From Gloeopeniophorella convolvens (taxonomy: Eukaryota > Basidiomycota > Agaricomycetes > Russulales): a stretch of DNA of 64,000 nucleotides. A model generated the notes under the pieces. The model was not told the origin of the DNA and did no database searches. It worked only from the letters and a program-made list of their open reading frames with translations. The DNA is taken from contig WTXD01000001.1 of assembly GCA_022496205.1 (NCBI GenBank), positions 1,364,001 through 1,428,000 on the forward strand, read 5' to 3'. Made by a program: the position numbers and the translations under genes. Positions 24,126-34,936 of this stretch are shown piece after piece. The stretch's first letter is position 1. Each line of letters starts with the position of its first letter.

Positions 24126-25569
24126 ATGTCTGTTGGCACCGGACCGGTACCGAGCCAGCCTCTGCACCGGGAGCTCTCCCAGTACAAGCTCAACTGTAAA
24201 TTCCTCGATATTGACAAGAGAGCTGAAACATTTCGGGTCAATGAATTACGCAATCTGATGTTAAAGCAATTGGAGGCCGACTTCAGCGATACACAACACG
24301 GGCCGTCAGCGTCGTCCTCGACTCGGACCGGTGCGATTGTGCCCAGTGCAAAGGCAAGTGCAAAGGAGCAAAATGTTAATTTCTGCAATCATATCTACCA
24401 CTTTGCGGGCCCTGACCTCTCCTGACAGCTGTATCCGCCTGCCACGGGCTCTCATGTAGGGTCGGCGTCAGGTGCCCTGTTGACGTCTGCAGGGAATGGC
24501 AAACGAAAGCATCGCCCTCAGTCCGTGACCGGTCCGGTGACGGGGCCTGCGCGAAAGAGATTGCGCGTTATCCTAATACCCCCTTGGTATGCTCAATTCT
24601 TTCTGCGTTTCTGGTATGATTGATCAACTGAGTTGTCTCAACTCAGCAGGGAATTGGTCCAGGTTCGGCCCGAAGTCCAGGCGTGGAGAGGCTCCAAATC
24701 CGCGAATCCACCACTCACTGCTCCTGCTGCCATTTCTACGAGCACCACAGACGATGAAATCCGTTTTACTTTGACTTCCGCGCCAGAACTACTCCGCGAG
24801 ATGGGCCTTGAGCCATTCGTGTTCACGGCTTGCGAATCCGCGCGAATTCAGGAGACGCCGGAGATTAACTGGTCAACTTTCCTCGAGGTCTTTGGAGGCA
24901 GGGGCGGAGTGGAGGAACTCCACTGTTCCAACAGATTAGGGCCCATTCGTTTCCTGTGTTTGAACAGAACCAAGCAACCATTTGCGCCCACCACACCCGG
25001 AGCCCCAGGTCTGTTACTGCGCGCACCGGTACCACTGGTCAGTCTGGATGACCACAAGACTTCTAATACCGTGATTGCACCCTGCCGATACTCTCATGAC
25101 CCGGTGGAAGCACCTTCCCTAAAATACCACGGCATCTACAAGACAGTCACCACTATCCGAACCACTCTTACACCCGATGAATGGGCCGCTCTTCCCATTT
25201 CAGTAAGTGATACCATCCCATTATGGTCTTTCTAATGCTGCGCAGTGTCGCCAATGCTGGATCAATCACTTCATGAGCGTGCGGTCGCCAGATGCATGCG
25301 CTATGCGCACGCGCATAAGGTTGCGGAACAGGTTGGGGCGCGAACCTTCGCTCAATGAGATCAAAGAGAGCCTAGCTATGGACAACCTGGCAATACTTTC
25401 ATGGGCGGAGATTTCCACTGCCTTCAAGCTGGGTCATATAGTGAGTTTTACGCGGTGAATCTATCGGTGGATTTGATGCCAACGTCCTGTTTAGCGAATG
25501 CAGATCCAGGGTATGAGTTGTGTTGGCTACGATTCGGGTCTCGCGACAATCATTCAGAAGCACATTTGA
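24126..25569 (+). CDS. C1: DUF6697-like protein with helical N-terminus
   Basis: About 400 residues in five exons. Exon 1 starts MSVGTGPVPSQPLHRELSQY and holds the shared motif (YKLNCKFLDIDKRAETFRVN, then EL). Exon 2 gives an NLS-like GKRKHRPQ and ARKRLR. Exon 3 has the core: LEPFVFTACESARIQETPEI, WSTFLEVFGGRGGVEEL, FLCLNRTKQPFAPTTPGAPG, LKYHGIYKTV and LTPDEWAALP. Exon 4 has CWINHFMSVRSPDAC and RIRLRNRLGREPSLNEIK. The last exon reads IQGMSCVGYDSGLATIIQKH and stops at 25569. The order FGG, NP/KQPxAPxxPGxPGL, LGREPS, CVGYD matches the basidiomycete DUF6697 family as I recall it. Function unknown. Confidence 0.65.
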
Positions 25570-25739
25570 TAAGAACATCGAAGCAAGGGCGGACGATCTA
25601 GACGTTGAGTGTACAGACGATATCGCCGCGCTGCCTTCGCGCGGGGCTTGTCTGATGATCGTTGAGGGCTTGGTAGTGTAGTCTCACTGGAGAATTTATT
25701 CTTGGTTGCCAAAGGCCAATTGGGGTGGGAATACTCCGT

Positions 25740-26130
25740 ACTCGCACGCAGCGGCAGCGGCGCTGACAGGCCTCGCGTCACAGCGACACCTTGAGCGTGA
25801 CTGATGCCGTCCCTTAGAGAGTTCTCAAGGGTAGAAGTGTGCAGCGCACCAGGGAAGGGGGTGACTTCGAGGCAAGCTCCGAGGGCGCCGCGGCAGTGGT
25901 GCATGCGGGAGTCGGGAGGGCCCAGGGACTCGCCTTTTTCTTGAGACGTGCATGCCTCCCTTGCTCTCAATCGTTTCGACATCATTCTTTCCCGATTTGC
26001 CATCTCGTTATGAGTAGCGGTGAGATATAGCGCCTCAAACTATTATGCTCGATGCTCAAAAGGAAGAAAGCGCCTGGAGGTGTGCATCAGGAAGGAAGAG
26101 AGCCCTGAGTCCGAGTAGATGACCCTAGGA
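25740..26130. pseudogene. D3/A3: remnant of a third D-A pair
   Basis: From about 25750 to 25900 the sequence recalls the D1 leader region. Near 26009 ATGAGTAGCGGTGAGATATAG followed by CGCCTCAAA mimics the start of family A but with an immediate stop. At about 26075-26130 the text GCGCCTGGAGGTGTGCATCAGG reproduces the end of A1, with everything between lost. This is a heavily deleted third copy of the divergent D/A unit. Confidence 0.5.
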
Positions 26131-26500
26131 CTCGGAGTAAAGAGCGGGCAGCATGGGGTGCGGCGGAGCCCCCGCATAGAGTCGGACTGATACTGGCTAT
26201 CCCCCGCAATCCAACGCTTCGGCTTCAGGCCTAGGGGTAGCATGTTGATGTGTGAAGCCTAATAGCGTTGAGTTGTTGTAAAAGTGCCCGCTGCGCGCTG
26301 AGGACTGGGCCGGAGCTCTGATCAGCTCTGACCGGTCCGGTAATTGTGCGACAGCTGTCGGAGGGTCCGCTGTTTGCCACACTGACTCGGACCTTCACTG
26401 GCACCGGTCATCGGAAACGCCTCGACTGCAAGCACATGTTCCACAGAAATGCAATCGTTCGCACGCGAACTATCATAAATATGGTATAGGTTACCCTTGT
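26130..26500 (+). repeat. Orphan copy of the C-gene upstream region
   Basis: Closely resembles the DNA just before C1 (23740-24066) and C2 (30350-30690), including CCCCCGCAATCCAACGCTTC, GACCGGTCCGGTAATT and TTCGCACGCGAAC. No C gene follows, so this is a promoter copy left without its gene. Confidence 0.55.
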
Positions 26501-28080
26501 CATTACATAGCAGGATTGATGTCGTGTACGCGCTTCCATGGCCTGAGGGCGGACCACTGAATCCTACAGCAATCGGTTAGGTGGATTGGAGGATACTGTA
26601 TTCGAGTTCACCGTGTCGATAGTCGTACAATGGAACCCAGTGGTTATCGACCCCAGGCTCGCCGCTCGGGTAAGTCCGACTTTCAAGTGTGATCAGTGAG
26701 AGAATTGGCCACACACGCAAATGGATCAAAAAAAAGAGAGGATTGGCAGGAATGAACGACGACCTGTGTTTATCCAGTGGGAAGACGTTCGAAAGCCATC
26801 AGCGATGCGTCGCCAGATTGTGCCATGGATGCTTCTAGCGCTCTTGCCTTCGCCGCTAACTTGCTACCACCCTGTCGAGTCTGTCGACACCTGCAGCGCC
26901 CACCACCATCCCCGCCCGCGCCTCATGACATGCTCCGCTGTCTTCAACAACACCAATATATACGTGCCACGCGAAGGTTGTGCTGGTGTGGTGCGCAGTG
27001 CCAGCACCAATGCCGGCGCCAGTACACTGTCTGCCCCGACCGTCCCGCTCGTTGTATCGCCTCCTTCCCATCCTCATTCTGACCCTCTCCCCACCGCCCA
27101 CGCCTGCCCCGGCAGCTGCACGCTAGACATATACGCTACATCCTTCCCGCAACTCTGAATTGACTTGCTCCATGTCGTCCTACCTCCTCGGCGACGCGCT
27201 TGCCAGCAGCCTGCCGCCCACGGACACCGCGCCACCCCCACTCCCACTCACTCAAAAGCACTGCCTGCGACTGGCGCTGCTGCATGTTGCGTAGGCCGGC
27301 CTGAGCAGCTGCTCGCTGTTGCTGCCGTTGAAGAGTCTGGGCGCGGTGCCGCGATCCGGCGAGAAGACCATGTGCCCGTTTGACGACCCTGAAAGCCTGA
27401 CCGGTGGCTCAGCACCGTGGTGCAGGAGAGCGCGCGGCGGACACGCGGGTGCTCATCCAAGAATAAAGCAGTCCTCGCCAATCTCAACTTGACCGCGAGC
27501 TCACGCGTAGCGACTGGGCAGGCTACGTGCGTCGGGATCTCACGGAACATGAATTCAAAGGTCTCAGGTGCGTATATGCCACCACATCTCTCATCTTTAC
27601 CTCCGCACAGCCCCGGTCATCGGCATTCATCTCGGCACGACCAGCTTCTGTACCTTCGTCGTGGGGGGCGAGATACCACGGTGCATGAAGTAGAGTACCA
27701 GGATGCGGGTGGAATTCGGTGAGGGCGTAGGCGGTTCACCTTCCCAGAGCGCTCGCAGCGCATCGACACCGTCGAGGGCAACACCTCACTTCCCTGCATC
27801 AACATGCGCACGCACGGTTCGCACGGTTCCGACAACCCCTGTACCGAGCCCCACGAAGCACGCAATCTCGCAATGCGTGAGGCACCGCTGTTCGACCTCT
27901 GGTGCTGACAGCTCGTATTCTAGATCGACTCGATGTAACTGCCCAATATGTTAGTGTTTAGCCAACGAGTAAGGCTTGAGATGGACTGCGGATGGACCGG
28001 GACAGGCTTACGGTGAGACGGGAATAAGATAGATCAAGCATGGTTCAAGATATATAATTTGGTAAGAGAAAACGCGAGAT
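26500..28080. other. Decayed stretch without an intact gene
   Basis: Contains short open frames only. About 26590-26780 resembles about 34330-34620 (for example GGATTGGCAGGAATGAAC), so part of it is another array-derived relic. A possible Hsp70 fragment sits at 27616-27800 and is listed separately. Confidence 0.4.
27616..27800 (+). pseudogene. Possible Hsp70 N-terminal fragment
   Basis: The frame reads APVIGIHLGTTSFCTFVVGG, close to the phosphate-binding start of Hsp70 proteins (VIGIDLGTTxSC), then reaches a TAG stop after IPRCMK. Further on, another frame gives RIDTVEGNTSLPC, which loosely recalls the following Hsp70 segment. The catalytic Asp is replaced by His and nothing downstream is recognisable. 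Best read as a dead retro- or segmental copy; the similarity is short. Confidence 0.35.
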
Positions 28081-28271
28081 GAATTGATACATACGAGCGC
28101 CACGATCGCGAAGCTATATAGCGGCATCGAGTGCAACGAGGCTCAACATTCGCAAGGAGGAAGCGCCGGCTCTACGGCGACTTCGCCAACGACCATCGGG
28201 TTGACGCTGAGTAGCTTGGGCGTATCGACATCCATCACATTCTCTTCTCTTCCACGTCCCCTCACCTGTCC

Positions 28272-29099
28272 ATGTCTGTCGATGGAGATCGCGAACAGCT
28301 GCGACGGGACCTTGAACGGTACAAAAGACTCTGTAAAGTCCTTCAATATGAGAAAGAGTTAGAGACAAGGCGCGCCGAAGAGTATCGTAAGATGCTCGTC
28401 AAGGATGTCGATGCCGTTGATCTGCAAGAGCAACGCCCCTCAAACTCTGCTCGTCCGTCCTATAAACTGCAGAGGTTACAATTGCCATCGCCGCTGGGGC
28501 CATCACCACCAAGAGAAGGCCCCGCGGCCACCATTTCCGCGTCTGATCAGTATCAGCAACGGCAAGCTGCGAGTTCACCATTGACAAGCCCAATCGCCGT
28601 ACGTCGCACCCCGAAACATCCCGATACCGTCTGACGACCGCAGACGGAGGACCTCAGGCAACAGCTTGAGGAGATACGAGCATCCCAAAGTAACGCGCGC
28701 ATTGACGTAAGACCAGTGCCGAGCGCCGCAGAAGGCAGCAAGATGGCTGCCCACGTTCCACCAGGAAGACCAGATGGTGCTCTGTACACGTCAGTCAAGA
28801 CCGCCCTGCTGGACAAATACCTGCACGAAGAGATAACAAGCGACACGTATGAGGCTTCCATGATGGCTTTGGAAGAGGAGAGGAACCGCCCTATTGATGG
28901 AAACGCTGATGAGATACAGCTGCTTCACGTCAAGATTGGGCCCCCGCGCAGCCCCAAAAAACGTACCAAGAGCCGGGAGACAAACATGAGGATCCCGAAG
29001 AAGAAAAGAACAAAAAGGCGTCAAGAGGTCAGCAGTGACAAGGGTAAACGCCGGGAGCAGGGAAATATACCATCCAGGGCGATTTCGATATCAGAGTAA
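28272..29099 (+). CDS. B2: second coiled-coil nuclear-type protein
   Basis: Paralogue of B1 with the same two-exon structure and a 45-base intron (28599-28643, CTGAC branch-like site). Starts MSVDGDREQLRRDLERYKRL. Shared motif kept (YKRLCKVLQYEKELETRRAE). Later come TEDLRQQLEEIRASQSNA, LYTSVKTALLDKYLHEEITS and DTYEASMMALEEERNRPI. The basic tail KKRTKSRETN and KKKRTKRRQEV ends SRAISISE. Both exons are open. Together with the following X2 and C2 it forms the second copy of a B-X-C unit of about 4 kb. Confidence 0.6.
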
Positions 29100-29439
29100 T
29101 TCCTTGGTGTTTGGGTGTATACGCGTCGCTGAGTACCCTGATTCGAGACTGGGGAGCAGGTGTACTAGTAGAATGTGAGTGTCGTCTTGCAACGAGAACC
29201 CCGGGAAGCTCACGGGAGGGCGGACAAGTACTCACGAATCGAAGACGAACCTCTCTCGAAGGGTTGCATTTCGTCCATCCTAACCCGACCGAACGCATGC
29301 AGACAACTTCGTAAAGCTGTCAGACACTCCGCATACTGGCCCAAAGGATTTGGATAATCAACTTGGAAAATTGTGAAGCACTTTCTCGCCAATTCGGGTG
29401 CTCGTGGCGTTGGGTCCTGCCGGTGCAGATCATCAGCGC

Positions 29440-30700
29440 CTGGAACTCTAGAACTTGACGATCACGGGCATACATCTCAGCAAAGGCACGAAGCGACCGA
29501 ACGCACACGATCATCAGGGCGCAACATTGTCCGCGACGCCGCACAGTGAGTGGCGCTCCCAGAGCCTCGAAGACTCTTGGACCTAGGTTGACGACTGATT
29601 TTGCATGTAGGAACTTGGCTACTCTCGAGGTCAGCTGCTGATATAGGCCGCTCCCCATCGCTGTGGCCGCAGATGGCTACCATATGTTCAGCAGCAGCCG
29701 ACCCGGAGTAGACAGAGACCCATGTGGACCAACGTAGGGCCTGCTTAGGTTACGTTGCTCAAGCGCGCACTCCTCGTAGGTTACAAAGGACATCTCCTCG
29801 GACCTGTGAAGGATTCGATTTGCGACCTGAAGGAATGTTGGCGATCTAGCACGGAGTCTGAAGATCTGACTTATCGTGCTGGCGCACTGAGCATTCCCAT
29901 CCGGCTCTCCGCAAAGCACCGTCGGCAGCACCGCGGTGCCTCCGGCAGCCTCGCAAGGGCTCTCCAGAGCTCCTTGTGTGAGAACGCCGCTGCAGCTTCG
30001 GATTGCACTTAGGCGTTCGAAGCTTGGAGCTCCCGGATTTGGGCGGCTGTTGCTCGGCAGCCCGCTGCTCTGGCGGAATGCGACAGATTTAGGTGAGGTA
30101 TGGAAGTTTACTTGCAAGGCATCGATTCTGCTTGGGAGAACGGCCTGTGCGAACTGACGGAATGAGTCTGAACCAGGTACTATGGGTGGCAGAGACAGGG
30201 CGCACACCGGAGCAAATAGCTCGCCGCAGGATGACAAGGGTGCGGTGCGTCCCTGGACCGAGACTACTCGACGAAGAAAATGTGGCAGATGCATTGGGAA
30301 GAAATTGATATCTGCGCCAGTGGCACTTCAATGGGGACAACCTCCAGCATGCCCCGAAGCTGGGCAGCGTTGGAGTGCGGCGGTGCCCCCGCATAGAGCC
30401 CGACAGCCACTGGCTATCCCCCGCAATCCAATACTTCAGGTTTAGGGGTAGTGTGATGTGTGTGTGTGTGACTCGGTAGCGTGGAGCTGTCGTAAAAGTG
30501 CCTGTTGGAAATCGACTTACATACGACTGAGTCGGAGCCCTGGCCGGTCCGGGGTATAATTGGCACACACAGCTGTCTTTGTCCGCCGCTACCACACTGA
30601 ATTCCACCAGAAAAGCCCTCGTCTCGGCTTCCAGCGCAACTTCCTCAGGGATGCGGGCGTTCGCACGCGAACCGTCATAAGTATGGTATGCGGTAAATCT
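29440..30700. repeat. Spacer block X2 between B2 and C2
   Basis: Second copy of the block at 22740-24050. Minus-strand open frames such as 29677-30294 share VAFRQSSGLPSN with X1 but differ in frame and stops elsewhere. No intact gene is supported. Confidence 0.5.
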
Positions 30701-30740
30701 TCAGATGGTTGCTTTGTTTTCTGGACCTCTCCGACTCAGC

Positions 30741-32169
30741 ATGTCTGTTGGCAGCGGACCGAGCCCGCCTTTGCACCGGATACTCTCCCGGTACCAGGCC
30801 GACCGCCTAATCCTCGAAATCGAAAGGAGAGGCGCAGCGTTTCGGTATGATGAGCTACGCAATCTTTTCTACAAGCGATCGCTGGCCGACCCCAGCGATA
30901 CGCGACACGAGCCGCCAGTCTCATCCTCGACTCGGACTGGAGTGATTGCGCCCAGTGCTCAAGGGCGAAACGTTAGTTTCTACGATCACCCCTACCACAA
31001 TGCAAGCCCTGACCTCCCCCGACAGCTGGATCCGCCTGCCACGGGTGTCCCTACGGGGTCGGCGTCGGGTACCCCGCAGGCCCCTGGAGGGAGAGGAAAG
31101 AGGAAGCATAGTCCTCAGCTTGCGACCGCTCCGGAAACGGGACCTACGCGGAAGAGATTTCGCAGTCGTACCCTTACTCCACATACTTGGTATGTTCAGT
31201 GTTTTTGGTGCAATCGATTCACTGAGCTGCCTCGATACAGCAGGGATCTGGCAGGAGTTCGGTCCGAAGTCCAGGCTCAGAGTGGGTCTGAACCTTTGAC
31301 TCTACCTCCCACCGCCGCTCCTGCCGTCAATTCTACGAGTACCACAGACGAAGACATCCGTTTTACCTTGGCTTCAGCGCCGAAACTCCTTCGCGAGTTG
31401 TGTCTGGAGCCATTCGTGTTTACGACTTGCGAATCCACGCGAGTTCAAGAGACACCAGAGATTAACTGGTCAACTTTCCTCGGGGTCTTTGGAGGCAAAG
31501 GCGGAGCGGAGGAGCCTATGTGCTCCAACGACTTGGGGTACAGCCATTTCCTGTGTTTGAACAGGACCAAGCAGCCGTTTGCGCCCGCCACACCCGGAGC
31601 GCCAGGTTTGCTGCTGCGCGCGCCGCTGGGCAGTCTGGACGATCACAAGATTCGCTGGCATGTCCTTATCGCGCCCTGTCGGTATTCTCATGGTCCGCTG
31701 GAAGCACCTTCTCTCAGATATCACGGCATTTACAAGATGGTTACCACTCTTCGAACCGCTCTTACACCCGAGGAATGGGCCATTCTTCCTTATTCAGTAA
31801 GTAATCTTTCTGTTTTATTCAGGGCTTTCTGATGTTGCGCAGTGCCGTGAAAGGTGGATAAGATACGTCATAAGCGTGCGATCGCCAGATGCGTCCGCTA
31901 TGCGCATGCGCATAAAGTTGTGGAACAGATTAGAGCGCGAACCCTCGCCAAACGAGGTCAAGTATAGTCTGTCTCAGGACAAACTAGCGATAGTATCATG
32001 GGCAGAGATCTCCGCCGCCTTCAGGCTGGGTCATGTAGTAAGTCCTGCACGGTGTACCTAGAGTTGATGAATGTGATGCCAACACCCTGGTTAGCGAATG
32101 CAGATCCATGGCATGAGCTGCGTTGGCTATGATTCGGGTCTCGCGACAATCATTCAGAAGCACGTTTGA
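30741..32169 (+). CDS. C2: DUF6697-like protein
   Basis: Paralogue of C1 with the same five-exon plan. Starts MSVGSGPSPPLHRILSRYQA. The shared motif is worn here: the Cys and one Lys are lost (YQADRLILEIERRGAAFRYD, then EL). The first intron begins GTTAGT and ends CCGACAG before LDPPATGVPTG. NLS-like RGKRKHSPQ and RKRFRSR follow. Core: LEPFVFTTCESTRVQETPEI, WSTFLGVFGGKGGAEEP, FLCLNRTKQPFAPATPGAPG, LRYHGIYKMV. Fourth exon: MRIKLWNRLEREPSPNEVK (LEREP instead of LGREP). Last exon: IHGMSCVGYDSGLATIIQKH, stop at 32169. Frame intact through all joins. Confidence 0.65.
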
Positions 32170-32905
32170 CAAGAACATCGAAGCAAGGGTGGACGGCCTG
32201 GACGTTGGACAGAGTGTACAGGCGATATTGCCGCGCTGCCTTCGTCCAGGGCTTGTCTGATGATCGTCGGGGTCTTGGTAATGTAGTCTCGCTGGAGAAT
32301 TCACCCTTGGTTGCCAAAGGTCGAACGGGGTACCGGTAGGACGCTCCCGTGCTCGCAGTGACTGGGAGGTGGCAGGGAGGCGCGCGATTCATCTGCGATA
32401 CACCGCCAAATCAGCAGCGTTCTGGGACCGTCCACTGGGAACGAGAGGCGGCGGCAGCGGCGCACTGCGGGCATCCACAGCCGACGTCAGGGCGTCAGGG
32501 ATACCTGGAGTACACATAGCAGAATAAGCAGGCCGACATGTGTTTCGGAGTCTGGGAACAGGTTCGGATACGGAGCTCCGTTATATTAGGGCCAGCGTTG
32601 GACGTTGGAGGCCGCCTGCCACGAACGACTTGCTTAGTGAGAACCAGACCTCCCAGACCCCATTTCGGCTCGAACACAACTAGCTGAGCGTGCCCGATTG
32701 GGTGACTTTTTAAGTGGGGGCCTTGCTCGGGTACGGCACTCCACCAGGACAGGTCACAGGAAGCCTCGTTCCATAAGCTGACTTCACCAGAAATGTCTTT
32801 CTCTCCGTTCCGGACAACGCCACTCTCTTTCACACCCACATCAACATAAGTACACGATGGAATCCTCAATCAATTTTTGGGCATCTCCGGACCCTCCAGT
32901 ACAGC

Positions 32906-34306
32906 ATGCATGACGATGGTGACTCTGGTCAGCTTGACCTGGAGCTCTCCCGGTACAAGCTGAGCTGTCAATTCCTCGACATTGACAAGAGGACCCAGAA
33001 ATTCCAGTTCGACGAGCTCCAAAAATTCATGTGGAAGCAGCTTGGCGTAGACGAGAGCGCTCCACAACACTTGACATGGGTACCGAGTGCGCCCAGGCTT
33101 GCTCCAGAACACACCGTGAATCTTGTTGTCTTCGGGCTCTAGCTTTTGACCAATTCTCAGGTGCACTGCCAGTCGGACCACCCCGTCACGCGCACTGTAG
33201 TAGAGTCTACGTCGGATCGCCCCGCATCTCCTGCAGGGGTACATAAGGGAAAGCGAACGCGCTCAGACTCCCAACCTGCCCCCAACCTGCAATCTACACG
33301 GAAGAGGCCATACGACAATTATTCCCCACACCCTTGGTATGCTGAACCTCTGTGTTCGATTGGGCTGGGCTCACCGAGTCGTCCAACAGCAGGCGATCGG
33401 TCCGGGTTCGGGAAATTCAGGCTAGGAGAGGGCTTGCACCCGTGGATCCACCATTGACCACCCCGGCCGCTATTTCTGCGAGCGCCCCTCGCGAGGGCGT
33501 ACGATATACCCGGGCTACAGTACCAGCGCTCCTCCGTGAGCTGGACCTTGAACCATTTACGTTCTCGAACGGCGAATCTGCGCGTATCCGAGAGACGCCG
33601 GAAATCAGCTGGCCAACCTTCCTCAAGGTCTTCGGGGGCAGAGGCGGGGTAGAAGAACTCCACTGCTGCAATCAATTAGGCTACACCCGTTTTTTGTGTC
33701 TGAACAGGATCAAGCAACCGTATGCACCCACCACACCCGGAGCGCCGGGTTTGTTGTTATGTGCGCCTCTGGTCAGCTTAGATGACCGGAAACCTCTTCA
33801 TACTATCATTGCATCGAGCCGTTATATGTATGATCCAGCGGGTGCACCTTCCCTCAAGTACTTTGGGGTTTATCAGACAGTTGCTCTTCCCCAAGAAACT
33901 CTCACAACAAAGGAATGGTCTTCTCTTCCTTACCCAGTAAGCCTTCGTTGCACCTCCTTTGTACATTTTTGACGCTGCGCAGTGCAGACAATCTTGGGTA
34001 GAACGCTTTTCGAAGATGAGATCGCCAGATGCGTGTGCTATGCGCATGCGCATAAAGTTGCGAAATACATCTGGGCACGAACCTTCGCTCACCGATATTG
34101 AAGAAAATCTGTTGAAGGACAGCATAGCAAAAATTTCATGGAGGGAAATCTCCGCTGCATTCAAGCTGGGTCATGTAGTCAGTCCTGCCCAGCTTTTCTC
34201 TCGACGAACTCACTGTTAACACCCTGTACAGAAATTGCAGATTCAGGGCATCCGCTGCCTTGGCTATGATTCGGGTCTCTCGACTATCATTCAGAAGCAC
34301 GCCTGA
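32906..34306 (+). CDS. C3: DUF6697-like protein
   Basis: Five exons. Start MHDDGDSGQLDLELSRYKLS, with the shared motif partly changed (YKLSCQFLDIDKRTQKFQFD, then EL; two charged positions now Gln). The first intron is 45 bases (GTGAAT..TCTCAG). NLS-like HKGKRTRSDS and STRKRPYD. Core: LEPFTFSNGESARIRETPEI, WPTFLKVFGGRGGVEEL, FLCLNRIKQPYAPTTPGAPG, LKYFGVYQTV. Fourth exon CRQSWVERFSKMRSPDAC and LRNTSGHEPSLTDIE (the Gly-Arg-Glu-Pro element reads GHEP). End: IQGIRCLGYDSGLSTIIQKH, stop at 34306. No disabling change was found. Confidence 0.65.
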
Positions 34307-34325
34307 CCGATAACAACGAGAGAGC

Positions 34326-34568
34326 CTACGGGAGGATATTCACCATGTCGCCAACTTCGAGGGTATTATAATGGAGCCCGGTAGTTTCACCCTCAGACTG
34401 TAAGTCTACCGCTCGATAGACAGAGAGAACCAGGGTCTGAGCCTGGTGCTTCGTGGCGTCGTCGACGTCTTGATCGTGAAGAAGCACGGTGAGGACCCGG
34501 TGGCATGTTGTTGGGCAAATGCATGGCTTTGTGTGATTGAGAGGATTGGCCGCGGCAGGAATGAACAA
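34326..34568 (-). pseudogene. Short relic between C3 and C4
   Basis: The minus-strand frame ends with a protein-like stretch, LVLSVYRAVDLQSEGETTG then HYNTLEVGDMVNILP. No start region or upstream exons could be assembled. A more decayed relative lies at about 26590-26780. It may be the last exon of a lost gene. No family recognised. Confidence 0.25.
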
Positions 34569-34727
34569 TGACCTGTGCTTGCATGAGAAGATGTGCGGAC
34601 ATCAGCAATGCATCACCCTCTTATCCATCGCAGAACGACTGTCTTCCGCGATCGGCATAAGGTCGGCAACTAACCTGCTGGCACACGCGACAGTCATCGC
34701 GCCGGCGGCACCTGGCGGCATTGGGTC

Positions 34728-34779
34728 GCACCCGGTACCGCGGCACCCGGTACCGCGGCACCCGGCACCCGGCACCCGG
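34728..34779. repeat. Short GC-rich tandem repeat
   Basis: CACCCGGTACCGCGG appears twice in a row and then decays into three CACCCGG units. It lies about 160 bases before the C4 start. Confidence 0.7.
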
Positions 34780-34936
34780 AACGCCGCCTCCAGCTCGCAA
34801 TGCCATTCAACTTCGCCAGCACGATCACCTCCAATCCTCCAATCACTACACTGCGAATGCTCTTAGTTCACACCCCGCTCTGAGATGCAAGGGCCTCTTT
34901 ATTTTACGCCCTCCCTACCTCCCCAGACCCTCCAGT

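Noticed and set aside
26777..27082. Cys-rich plus-strand frame with CRVC and CWCGAQCQHQC
   Set aside because: The Cys spacing does not match the family-A cluster, the stretch overlaps a relic shared with 34.4 kb, and no flanking exons could be joined.
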